A stretch of DNA of 7,503 nt, taken from positions 1 to 7,503 of the forward strand of contig CAYQDF010000146.1 of assembly GCA_964416175.1 (NCBI GenBank). Direction: 5' to 3'. The notes under the pieces were generated by a model, which worked only from the letters and a program-made list of their open reading frames with translations, was not told where the DNA came from and ran no database searches. Origin of the DNA: CAYQDF01 sp964416175. GTDB lineage: Bacteria; Chloroflexota; Anaerolineae; Anaerolineales; UBA4823. How positions within the stretch are numbered: the stretch's first letter is position 1; each line of letters opens with the position of its first letter. The translations under genes and the position numbers were made by a program. Shown in pieces: positions 1 to 5,413 of this stretch.

Positions 1-51
1 CTCAACCGCCTGATCCGAAGTCAGGTGCTCTGTCCGTTGAGCTACAGGGGC
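1..51 (-). tRNA. tRNA-Arg (anticodon TCG), 3' part cut off by window edge
   Basis: Read on the minus strand, the first 51 nucleotides of a tRNA fold as expected. The acceptor strand GCCCCTG is followed by T8 and A9, a D stem GCTC/GAGC around the loop AACGGACA, and A26. The anticodon stem CCTGA/TCAGG closes the seven-base loop CTTCGGA. The anticodon is TCG (window positions 18-16), which reads CGN arginine codons, and base 37 is G. The variable region CGGTT and the start of the T stem are present. The rest of the T arm, the acceptor 3' strand and any CCA lie beyond position 1. The 5' end at 51 is set by the acceptor strand. The gene lies 17 bases downstream of the XRE-cupin gene on the same strand, with no terminator between them. 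Confidence 0.93.
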
Positions 52-60
52 GTTGGTAGC

Positions 61-66
61 ATTATA
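61..66 (-). promoter_or_regulatory. Possible -10 box of the tRNA-Arg promoter
   Basis: The minus strand carries a perfect TATAAT here, ten bases upstream of the mature tRNA 5' end. This is the right distance for a start site about 3 nt before the tRNA. I see no good -35 hexamer 16-18 bp further upstream, which would lie inside the end of the XRE-cupin gene. Either the promoter is weak or -10 driven, or the match is fortuitous and the tRNA is read through from the regulator gene. Confidence 0.4.
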
Positions 67-68
67 CC

Positions 69-659
69 CTACCTCTCCAGGTGCAGCTGCTGCACGCGCT
101 GCAAGTCCCGGGAAGCCTGAAAGATCATCAGAATGCGGGCGGTTGTCTGCGAACGGCTCCGGTATGCGTGCGGCTGCGTCGCGTCGAACAGCAGGCTGTC
201 CCCCTTCTCCAGAGGAAAGGCTCGATCCCCCACGAAGTACTCCACCTCCCCCTCCAGGCAGTGGATGAACTCCTCCCCCGCGTGGGATATGGGGTCGTCC
301 GTGTTCGCCGTTCCCGGCTCGAGCTGCATGAGGAAGGGCTCCAGCTGCTGGTTGGAAAGACCGATTCCCAGGCTTTCCATTGTGACCCCATCGCTCCGGG
401 AGCGCAGGCCCATGTTCTTCTTCACGAACACGACCGTTTGTTTTGCCTCTTCCTGGAAGAATTCCGCGATGGGGACCCCGAGCGCGGTTGCCAGACGGTG
501 AAGCGTGGAGACGGTGGGAGAATTCTCGCCGCGCTCGATCTGGCTGATGGCGTTGATGGACAGCCCGCAGCGCTCGGCCAGCGCGCGCAGCGATAACCCT
601 TGAAGATCCCTCAGCATCCGCAGTCGCGACCCCACCTTTGGTCCTGAATCGTCATCCAT
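69..659 (-). CDS. XRE-family transcription regulator with C-terminal cupin domain
   Basis: A 196-residue DNA-binding regulator of the HTH-plus-cupin type (the architecture of PuuR and similar proteins). Residues about 11-66 form the XRE helix-turn-helix, with the typical LSLRALAERCGLS and ISQIERGENSPTVSTL segments. Residues about 110-181 form a small cupin barrel. In it, H126, E130 and H164 sit where cupins bind metal or ligand, in the SHAGEE and QPHAY motifs. The length is normal for the family. The ATG start is preceded by GGAGG at 6-base spacing. The gene is divergent from the radical SAM operon and shares a palindromic double promoter with it, so autoregulation plus control of that operon is likely. 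The effector cannot be read from the sequence. Family relatives respond to polyamines, amino acids or other small molecules. Confidence 0.9.
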   Translation of the reverse strand: MDDDSGPKVGSRLRMLRDLQGLSLRALAERCGLSINAISQIERGENSPTVSTLHRLATALGVPIAEFFQEEAKQTVVFVKKNMGLRSRSDGVTMESLGIGLSNQQLEPFLMQLEPGTANTDDPISHAGEEFIHCLEGEVEYFVGDRAFPLEKGDSLLFDATQPHAYRSRSQTTARILMIFQASRDLQRVQQLHLER

Positions 660-700
660 CCTGATCCTCCGCTTTCTTGTTCGAGGCAGATCCTGACAGT

Positions 701-743
701 ATTATACAAGTATAATTGACATTGTCAAGTATAGTGGTATAAT
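701..743. promoter_or_regulatory. 43-bp near-palindrome holding two overlapping divergent sigma-70-type promoters
   Basis: The arms 701-721 and 723-743 are inverted copies matching at 18 of 21 positions around T722. Each arm carries a perfect TATAAT and a perfect TTGACA. The rightward promoter uses -35 at 716-721 and -10 at 738-743. The leftward promoter uses -35 at 728-723 and -10 at 706-701. Both spacers are 16 bp. Each -35 lies inside the other promoter's spacer, so two polymerases could not occupy the site together. The two -35 hexamers form a 13-bp perfect palindrome (TTGACA-T-TGTCAA). These elements are seen directly. Use as a bidirectional, mutually exclusive promoter is inference. Confidence 0.85.
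707..733. promoter_or_regulatory. Candidate operator: CAAGTATA direct repeats inside the promoter
   Basis: The octamer CAAGTATA occurs at 707-714 and again at 726-733, 19 bp apart start to start, roughly two helical turns. The first copy also sits in a small inverted repeat, TATAC-AA-GTATA (703-714). Both copies overlap the promoter spacers, where a bound repressor would block polymerase. The XRE-cupin protein encoded next door is the natural candidate to bind here. The repeats are seen in the sequence, but the operator role is inferred, and part of the repetition follows from the palindrome itself. Confidence 0.45.
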
Positions 744-752
744 GAGTGTGGG

Positions 753-1784
753 ATGAAATACGTTTTCGGTCCTGTGCCCTCCCGCCGCCTCGGTCAATCC
801 CTGGGGATCGATCCAGTTCCTTTGAAGACCTGCAACTGGAACTGCGTCTACTGCCAGCTTGGGCGCACCCAACCCCTGGTCAATGAGCGGAAAGAATATT
901 ACCCATCCGAAGACATCCTCGCCGAAGTGCAGAAAGCCCTCCATCTTCATAAACCACGCGAGATCGACTGGGTGACCTTTGTCGGGTCCGGTGAACCGCT
1001 CCTGCACTCTGGCTTGGGGTGGCTGATTCGGCGGGTGAAAGATATAACCCGGCTGCCGGTGGCAGTGATCACCAATGGGTCCCTGCTGTATCTGCCGGAA
1101 GTTCGCCAGGAGTTAGCCGTTGCGGATGCGGTCTTGCCCACTCTGGACGCGGGGACAGAGAAACTGTATCGCCAGGTCAACAGGCCTCATCCGGAGCTCA
1201 CCTTCGAGCGGCTGATGCAGGGATTGATCGCGTTCAGGGAGGAATTCCGGGGCAAGCTGTGGGTCGAAGTCATGCTTGTGCATGGGCTGAATGACTCACC
1301 CCGGACCTTGCGGGAGATCGCTCGGGAACTCCAGAGGATCCGGCCGGATGCCGTCCACCTCAACCTGCCCACCCGTCCACCGGCCGAGACCTGGGTCCAG
1401 CCCCCGACTGACGAGCGCCTGATGCAGGCCATGGCTATCTTCGGAGACATCGCCCAAGTGGTCCAACCGGCGGAGGGGAGCTTTGACCTGAGCAGCTGCG
1501 AAAACCCGCTGGACGCAGTCATTGGCATCATCACCCGTCACCCAATGCGCCAGGTAGAACTCGAACGGGCGTTGGAAAGCTGGTCGCCGGGGCAGGTGAG
1601 TCAGGCTCTGGCGGAGTTGATGACCAGCGGGCGAGCTCAGGTGGTCGAGCGTTACGGTGTGCGTTTCTGGAGCGCAGTCCCCTCCCGATTTCCAGATGAG
1701 ACTCAAAGCCGGCGCACGATGCCCGCGGCCATCCAGCGGAGGGGGCTCTCCCGGAAGACCATCAGGAAGATTAATCAACCATGA
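753..1784 (+). CDS. Radical SAM protein, COG0731 (wyosine-synthase-like) family, with C-terminal winged-helix-like region
   Basis: A 343-residue radical SAM enzyme. The 4Fe-4S cluster motif CNWNCVYC supplies C27, C31 and C34. The GSGEP segment (78-82) is the SAM-binding glycine motif, and VITNGS (105-110) follows on the next strand. The N-terminus, MKYVFGPVPSRRLGQSLGID, is the typical opening of the COG0731 group, which fixes the start. The archaeal and eukaryal relative TYW1 makes the wyosine precursor on tRNA-Phe, but bacterial members have no settled reaction and the substrate here is unknown. Residues about 252-310 look like a winged-helix domain fused to the barrel. There is no Shine-Dalgarno sequence: the predicted transcription start is within about 3 nt of the ATG. 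The gene heads an operon with a NifX-like protein (gap 19 bp) and TrmO. Confidence 0.88.
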   Translation: MKYVFGPVPSRRLGQSLGIDPVPLKTCNWNCVYCQLGRTQPLVNERKEYYPSEDILAEVQKALHLHKPREIDWVTFVGSGEPLLHSGLGWLIRRVKDITRLPVAVITNGSLLYLPEVRQELAVADAVLPTLDAGTEKLYRQVNRPHPELTFERLMQGLIAFREEFRGKLWVEVMLVHGLNDSPRTLREIARELQRIRPDAVHLNLPTRPPAETWVQPPTDERLMQAMAIFGDIAQVVQPAEGSFDLSSCENPLDAVIGIITRHPMRQVELERALESWSPGQVSQALAELMTSGRAQVVERYGVRFWSAVPSRFPDETQSRRTMPAAIQRRGLSRKTIRKINQP

Positions 1785-1788
1785 CACA

Positions 1789-1795
1789 AGAGGAG
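1789..1795 (+). promoter_or_regulatory. Ribosome binding site of the NifX-like gene
   Basis: AGAGGAG lies eight bases before the ATG at 1804 and five bases after the radical SAM stop codon. It decides the start at 1804 over longer in-frame readings that begin inside the radical SAM gene. The protein from 1804 opens with MRIALITDDG, as NifX-like proteins do. Confidence 0.75.
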
Positions 1796-1803
1796 CAACA
1801 AGA

Positions 1804-2202
1804 ATGCGAATCGCATTGATCACAGATGATGGGAAGACGATCAGCCAGCATTTCGGACGGGCGCCCTATTACCTGGTGGTGACCGTTGAAAACGGGCAGA
1901 TCGTGAAACGCGAAGTGAGAGATAAACCCGGCCATACGGAATTCGCCGGCCAGCCGCACGAGGCCGGAGGCCACGGGCAGCTGCACGGTATGGGGCCGGT
2001 TTCACACGACAGGCACCTGAGGATGTCCGAAGCGATCGCCGATTGCGAGGCGCTGCTTTGCGGCGGGATGGGTATGGGTGCCTACCAGAGCCTGTTGAAG
2101 CGCGGCATCAAGCCGGTGGTCACCGACATCCAGGACATCGATCAGGCCGTCATGGCGTACGTGGAAGGAAAGATCGTGGATCGGGTGGACCGGCTCCATT
2201 GA
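1804..2202 (+). CDS. NifX/NifB-type (MTH1175-like) metal-cluster-binding domain protein
   Basis: A 132-residue single-domain protein of the dinitrogenase iron-molybdenum cofactor superfamily. Members have an RNase-H-like fold and carry or scaffold iron-sulfur or Fe-Mo clusters. The opening MRIALITDDGKTISQHFGRAP, with the ISxHFGRAP motif at 13-21, is diagnostic. The region 44-71 is rich in histidine (H44, H52, H57, H61, H68, H71). C81 and C86 lead into the glycine-rich GGMGMGAYQSL segment (87-97). These are plausible metal ligands, by inference. The window holds no nif gene, so a nitrogenase role is unlikely. Small stand-alone members are common in anaerobes, mostly without known function. Its place between a radical SAM enzyme and TrmO suggests that it serves that operon, perhaps in cluster supply. 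Confidence 0.87.
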   Translation: MRIALITDDGKTISQHFGRAPYYLVVTVENGQIVKREVRDKPGHTEFAGQPHEAGGHGQLHGMGPVSHDRHLRMSEAIADCEALLCGGMGMGAYQSLLKRGIKPVVTDIQDIDQAVMAYVEGKIVDRVDRLH

Positions 2203-2221
2203 GGCGGAGGCCAGTTTCCTG

Positions 2222-2677
2222 ATGGAATTTATCATGCGCCCGATTGGCGTTATTCATACGCCATTTACCGATTCAAACCAGACGCCCATCCAGTCCTCCA
2301 CCTCCAGGGCAGTCGGGTGGATTGAAGTCTACCCCCAGTTTGCAGAGGGCTTGCGAGACCTTGACGGCTTCTCCCACCTGCATCTATTGTATGTCTTCCA
2401 TTGCTCGTCTGGATACTCGTTGAGGGTAAAACCCTTCCTGGACGACGAACTTCGCGGCCTGTTTGCCACGCGCCATCCCTGCCGGCCAAATCCCATCGGT
2501 CTGTCCGTGGTGCGCTTGATCAAGCGGCGAGACAACGTGTTAGAAGTTGAGGACGTGGACATGTTTGATAGTACGCCACTGCTCGACATCAAGCCTTACG
2601 TGCCGGACTTCGACATAAGGGACAACGTTCACACTGGGTGGTACGCAACCCGGAGTCGAAAGACGGATAATTCCTGA
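2222..2677 (+). CDS. trmO: tRNA (t6A37) N6-methyltransferase TrmO, short single-domain form
   Basis: A 151-residue protein of the TsaA/TrmO (UPF0066) family. TrmO uses SAM to methylate the N6 of threonylcarbamoyladenosine at position 37 of ANN-decoding tRNAs, giving m6t6A. The family marks are all present: PIGVIHTPF (7-15), DLDGFSHLHLLYVFH (46-60), FATRHPCRPNPIGLS (81-95) and LDIKPYVPDFD (121-131). The protein stops soon after this domain, so it lacks the C-terminal domain of the longer E. coli enzyme (about 235 residues). Short forms are known in archaea and many bacteria. The ATG at 2222 has GGAGG at 2206-2210, 11 bases upstream. The next in-frame ATG (2234) is too far from it. The gene lies 19 bp after the NifX-like gene and should be co-transcribed. 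TsaA-family members can also be annotated only as SAM-dependent methyltransferases of unknown substrate. Confidence 0.88.
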   Translation: MEFIMRPIGVIHTPFTDSNQTPIQSSTSRAVGWIEVYPQFAEGLRDLDGFSHLHLLYVFHCSSGYSLRVKPFLDDELRGLFATRHPCRPNPIGLSVVRLIKRRDNVLEVEDVDMFDSTPLLDIKPYVPDFDIRDNVHTGWYATRSRKTDNS

Positions 2678-2692
2678 ATGCTCTATTCAGGA
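2672..2692. terminator. Inverted repeat at the convergent gene ends; possible terminator
   Basis: TCCTGAAT (2672-2679) and ATTCAGGA (2685-2692) form a perfect 8-bp stem with a 5-base loop. The stem contains the trmO stop codon. It lies between trmO and the convergent oxidoreductase gene, where a bidirectional terminator would be expected. No run of T follows on either strand, so intrinsic termination is doubtful. The rest of the gap to 2746 shows nothing. Confidence 0.4.
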
Positions 2693-2746
2693 TAACAAAG
2701 TCGGTCGATGCGATTTCCCTGGCTGCATTTACTGGACGACAGCTCC

Positions 2747-4183
2747 TTATCCCCTGGCTTCCATCCTCCTCAGCGCCGACCTTGCCGCGTGGTACCCGCA
2801 CATCCCGTGCACGCCGCCGCCGGGCGGCGTGGATGAGGAGCACAGGTACACCCCCTCCATGGGCGTGGCATAGGGGTCGATCCGCGCCGCCGGGCGGGTG
2901 AAGAGCTGCGCCAGGTCCTGGCTGCCGCCGTTGATGTCCCCCCCGATGTAATTGGCGTTGTAAGCCTCCATGTCGCGGGCGTTGAAGGTGTGCTGGGCGA
3001 GGATCAGGTCCTTGAACCCCGGAGCAAAGCGCTCGATTTGGGCCTCGATCCGCCCTGCCATGTCTGCCGTCGAGCCGTTCGGGACGTGGCAGTATGCCCA
3101 GGCGGTGTGCTTGTTGGCTGGAGCGCGGCTGCTATCGAACAGGCTCTGCTGGGCGAACAGCACGTACGGTTTTTCCGGGTGCTCTCCGCGCCAGACGGCC
3201 CGCTCCGCTGCGGCGATCTCCTCCAGCGTGCCGCCGATGTGGACTGTGCCCGCCCGCGCGCATTCCGGCGCCCTCCAGGGCACAGGTCCCGCCAGGGCGT
3301 AATCCACTTTAAAGATCCCCGGGCCATACCGGAAGCGCTCCATTTGCCGCCGGTATCCGGAGGGCATCCGCTCCCCGGCCAGCCGGATCAGCTGGCGCGG
3401 TGTCACGTCGCACAGCACCGCGCGCGCCTGGGCGATATCGCCGAGGGATTTTACTTCGAACCCGGTCTGGATCTCCCCTCCCAGGGAGCGCAGGTACGCT
3501 GCCAGGCTGTCGGCGATCGCCTGCGATCCCCCGGCCGGGATGGGCCAGCCGACGCCGTGCGCCAGCATCCCCAACACCAGTCCAAAAGCCGTCGTCGCGA
3601 TCTTCTCCAGAGGCAGGATCGAATGTCCCGCCAGCCCCGCGAAGACCGCCCTCGCCCGGGTGCCCCGGAAGCGGCTGCGCGCCAGGCTGGCAGCCGGGCG
3701 GATGGCGCTCAGCCCAAAGCGCGCCAGGAGAACAGGATGCCTCGGGGGGAAAGGGTACGGTCCGAGGATATCTTCGAGGATCGCCTCCCACCCTGCCGTC
3801 AGGGGGCTCATTAACCTCTGGTAAGCCCGCCCGTCCTCTCCCAGTCCCGCTGCGGTCTCTTCGATCGAAGTCTTGAGCAGTACCGCTGTGTCATCGTCGA
3901 GGGGGTGAGCCAGAGCCGCCGGGGGGTAGATCCACTTCAGGCCGAAATCGCTGAGCGGGAGGGAGCGGAAGAATGGTGAACCGACCCCGAGGGGGTGGAT
4001 TGCCGAACAGATATCATGGCGGAAGCCCGGCAGGGTCAGTTCGGCGGTGCGGGTGCCGCCGCCGATAGTCTCCCTGGCTTCCAGGACCAGCACCGAACGC
4101 CCGGCTTGCGCCATCGTGATCGCCGCAGCCAGCCCGTTCGGTCCGGCGCCGATGACGATCGCATCGTATTCTGGTTGAGACAT
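2747..4183 (-). CDS. FAD-dependent oxidoreductase, phytoene-dehydrogenase-like (COG1233)
   Basis: A 478-residue flavoprotein. The N-terminal Rossmann fold binds FAD through GAGPNGL (12-18), with E35 in VLVLEAR as the ribose-binding acid and GGGTRT at 41-46, the pattern of phytoene desaturases and amine-oxidase-like enzymes. A second FAD contact near the C-terminus is the conserved YLCSSSTPPGGGVHGMCGYHA stretch (about 446-466). The length is normal. The GPNGL motif and the PGGGVHGMCG ending resemble the PYROXD2-like branch rather than classical carotenoid desaturases. No carotenoid gene is nearby, so the substrate is unknown. The ATG lies 11 bases after the stop of the upstream hypothetical gene and has no clear ribosome binding site. 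Translation is probably coupled to that gene. Confidence 0.86.
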   Translation of the reverse strand: MSQPEYDAIVIGAGPNGLAAAITMAQAGRSVLVLEARETIGGGTRTAELTLPGFRHDICSAIHPLGVGSPFFRSLPLSDFGLKWIYPPAALAHPLDDDTAVLLKTSIEETAAGLGEDGRAYQRLMSPLTAGWEAILEDILGPYPFPPRHPVLLARFGLSAIRPAASLARSRFRGTRARAVFAGLAGHSILPLEKIATTAFGLVLGMLAHGVGWPIPAGGSQAIADSLAAYLRSLGGEIQTGFEVKSLGDIAQARAVLCDVTPRQLIRLAGERMPSGYRRQMERFRYGPGIFKVDYALAGPVPWRAPECARAGTVHIGGTLEEIAAAERAVWRGEHPEKPYVLFAQQSLFDSSRAPANKHTAWAYCHVPNGSTADMAGRIEAQIERFAPGFKDLILAQHTFNARDMEAYNANYIGGDINGGSQDLAQLFTRPAARIDPYATPMEGVYLCSSSTPPGGGVHGMCGYHAARSALRRMEARG

Positions 4184-4194
4184 CCGTCGTCAGG

Positions 4195-4968
4195 TCAGGC
4201 TTTCTTGACGGCTAACCCTGCCCTCACCCGGCGTAGTGGTGTCAGGAGCAGGTAGAACCCGGTCCGCACGGCGGCATTTTGCCAGACATTCCTGGCCTCC
4301 GACCACTGCAGCTTTGGATCCACGCACACCACCACTTTCTCCACTGTCTCGTGGACACCGAAAGCTGCTCCCAGGTTCTCCAGGGTTTTCGCCCAGAACT
4401 GATCCTCCGAACGGTGTCCAAAACCCAGCCGGAAGCTCAGCTCGTAGATCGGATCGTTCGCCCTGATGAGAGCCTGCACCTGGGCGATGGTGCCATGATC
4501 CCCCTCTGCAGCGCTGAAGGTGATGATGCCTGCGAACATGTGTCCCTCAGGGGTCATGAATGTGAAGGATTCCTCGTCGGCGTAGATCACCATGATCCCG
4601 GTCGAGATCAGCGGGCTTCCGCCGGGCCCGGTCAGACCCCCCGGGCCGGCCAGGTTGAGAACGGCAACTTCACCGGGCGCTATCCCGGTCCCCTGGCCGA
4701 AGAAACGGTTGCCGGGGGGCCAGAATTTTTGAAAATTCTCCTTCCAGGTGCGGATGACTTCTCTCGGGGAGACCGGGGAGCCGCGCAGCGTGATCTGGTA
4801 CGTCTTCTGCCAGAGCTGGCCGAAGCCGTGCAGCGGACCGGTCAGGTGGCGCCCGGCCACGTTCAGATTTACCGCACCCCTGGGAAGGTCCTTCACTTCC
4901 AGGTGGTGTACCGGCGCGGCCCAGGCCGCTTCCCGCTTTCCCTCTTGGACATTCGATTTGTCGTCCAT
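4195..4968 (-). CDS. Conserved protein of unknown function
   Basis: A 257-residue soluble protein. I do not know a function, but the sequence resembles a conserved hypothetical family that I recall from Actinobacteria and relatives. Visible blocks are LHGFGQLWQKTYQI (46-59), KFWPPGNRFF (81-90), IAPGEVAVLNLAGPGG (96-111), ESFTFMTPEGHMFAG (133-147), IAQVQALIRANDPIYEL (161-177) and CVDPKLQWSEARNVWQNAAVR (215-235). No signal peptide or clear membrane helix is seen. The alternating strands and the FMTPEGHMFAGIITFSA segment suggest a beta-rich ligand-binding barrel, which is inference. A TTG at 4974 is also in frame, but AGGAG at 4981-4977 is correctly spaced only for the ATG at 4968. The FAD oxidoreductase follows after 11 bases, so the two probably act in one pathway. 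Confidence 0.75.
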   Translation of the reverse strand: MDDKSNVQEGKREAAWAAPVHHLEVKDLPRGAVNLNVAGRHLTGPLHGFGQLWQKTYQITLRGSPVSPREVIRTWKENFQKFWPPGNRFFGQGTGIAPGEVAVLNLAGPGGLTGPGGSPLISTGIMVIYADEESFTFMTPEGHMFAGIITFSAAEGDHGTIAQVQALIRANDPIYELSFRLGFGHRSEDQFWAKTLENLGAAFGVHETVEKVVVCVDPKLQWSEARNVWQNAAVRTGFYLLLTPLRRVRAGLAVKKA

Positions 4969-4976
4969 CCTCAAGA

Positions 4977-4981
4977 CTCCT
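4977..4981 (-). promoter_or_regulatory. Ribosome binding site deciding the start of the unknown-function gene
   Basis: Minus-strand AGGAG stands 8 bases before the ATG at 4968 but only 2 bases before the in-frame TTG at 4974. The ATG is therefore the likely start. Confidence 0.7.
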
Positions 4982-4993
4982 CTCTAACTGTAA

Positions 4994-5017
4994 GAAAAAA
5001 CATCCCGTTTTCAGGGA
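4994..5017 (-). terminator. Weak intrinsic terminator candidate after the STAS genes
   Basis: On the minus strand, TCCC (5017-5014) pairs with GGGA (5006-5003) across a 7-base loop, followed two bases later by six T residues (5000-4995) and a C. The stem is short, so termination would be partial. Its place just after the second STAS stop codon suggests that it separates the partner-switching genes from the next leftward pair. Confidence 0.35.
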
Positions 5018-5040
5018 CCGGACCAGGCTATGTCGATGGA

Positions 5041-5394
5041 TTACTTGACGCTCGCCACCGCTTCTGCCTCGCTGGGGTAGATCGATATCGCCTCGTTCAA
5101 CCGCGTGAGCTCGAAGATCTGCTGGTAATGCTCGCTGAGCTCGCAGGCCAGCAGGCGTTGATTCTGCCGCTTGACCCGGATCAACAGTGTGACCAGCAGG
5201 CCGATCCCGGAGCTGTTCATGTACGCCAGGTTCTTGAAATTCAAGATGATCGTTCGCGCTCCTTCGCTGGTCGCCTGGTTGTAGGCGTCCATCAGCGGGC
5301 TCTCCGCAAAGGCGTTGATCTCCCCCTGGATGTCGATCACGGTCAGGCCGTCTCCGATCTTGCGTGAATTCAGTTTCACATTGGCTTTCGACAT
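5041..5394 (-). CDS. STAS-domain anti-sigma-factor antagonist (second of a tandem pair)
   Basis: A 117-residue single STAS domain of the SpoIIAA/RsbV type. Unphosphorylated, such proteins bind an RsbW-like kinase and free its partner sigma factor. Phosphorylation at the conserved loop turns them off. The loop is YMNSSGIGLL (58-67), in which S62 matches the phosphorylated serine of SpoIIAA. The usual aspartate before the serines is N60. The start at 5394 follows AGGAGAGGG at good spacing, and a longer in-frame reading from 5460 would overlap the upstream STAS gene. It is a paralog of the neighbour: GEINxFAE, LSxHYQxIFxxTRL and IYPxE are shared. It starts 19 bases after that gene's stop and is cotranscribed with the phosphatase/kinase gene. 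Confidence 0.9.
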   Translation of the reverse strand: MSKANVKLNSRKIGDGLTVIDIQGEINAFAESPLMDAYNQATSEGARTIILNFKNLAYMNSSGIGLLVTLLIRVKRQNQRLLACELSEHYQQIFELTRLNEAISIYPSEAEAVASVK

Positions 5395-5398
5395 TTTT

Positions 5399-5407
5399 CC
5401 CTCTCCT
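5399..5407 (-). promoter_or_regulatory. Ribosome binding site deciding the start of the second STAS gene
   Basis: Minus-strand AGGAGAGGG lies 4 bases before the ATG at 5394 (its AGGAG part 8 bases before). It supports that start over the in-frame upstream ATG at 5460, which lies within the preceding gene. Confidence 0.75.
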
Positions 5408-5413
5408 CTGGAT

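Noticed and set aside
1657..1803. A 49-residue N-terminal extension of the NifX-like protein
   Set aside because: It would overlap the radical SAM gene in another frame. The ATG at 1804 has AGAGGAG correctly spaced, and the family's conserved N-terminus begins there.
1804..2202. Nitrogenase cofactor biosynthesis gene (nifX) in the strict sense
   Set aside because: No other nif gene is present, and small NifX-like proteins are widespread in non-fixing anaerobes, so no nif symbol was given.
1..2677. The idea that TrmO modifies the adjacent tRNA-Arg
   Set aside because: TrmO acts on t6A37 of ANN-decoding tRNAs. This tRNA-Arg reads CGN and has G at position 37, so it is not a TrmO substrate.
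2990..3814. Plus-strand open frame (274 codons) opposite the FAD oxidoreductase
   Set aside because: Arg/Pro-rich, low-complexity translation with no recognisable motif, fully antisense to a complete flavoprotein gene.
2747..4183. Carotenoid phytoene desaturase (crtI)
   Set aside because: The fold and FAD motifs fit the wider COG1233 group, but the GPNGL and PGGGVHGMCG features and the lack of any carotenoid genes nearby do not support a specific crtI assignment.
4279..5367. Long plus-strand open frame (362 codons) across the unknown-function gene and a STAS gene
   Set aside because: The minus strand here encodes a clear STAS domain and a motif-rich protein with a good ribosome binding site. 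The plus-strand reading shows no domain and is an antisense shadow.
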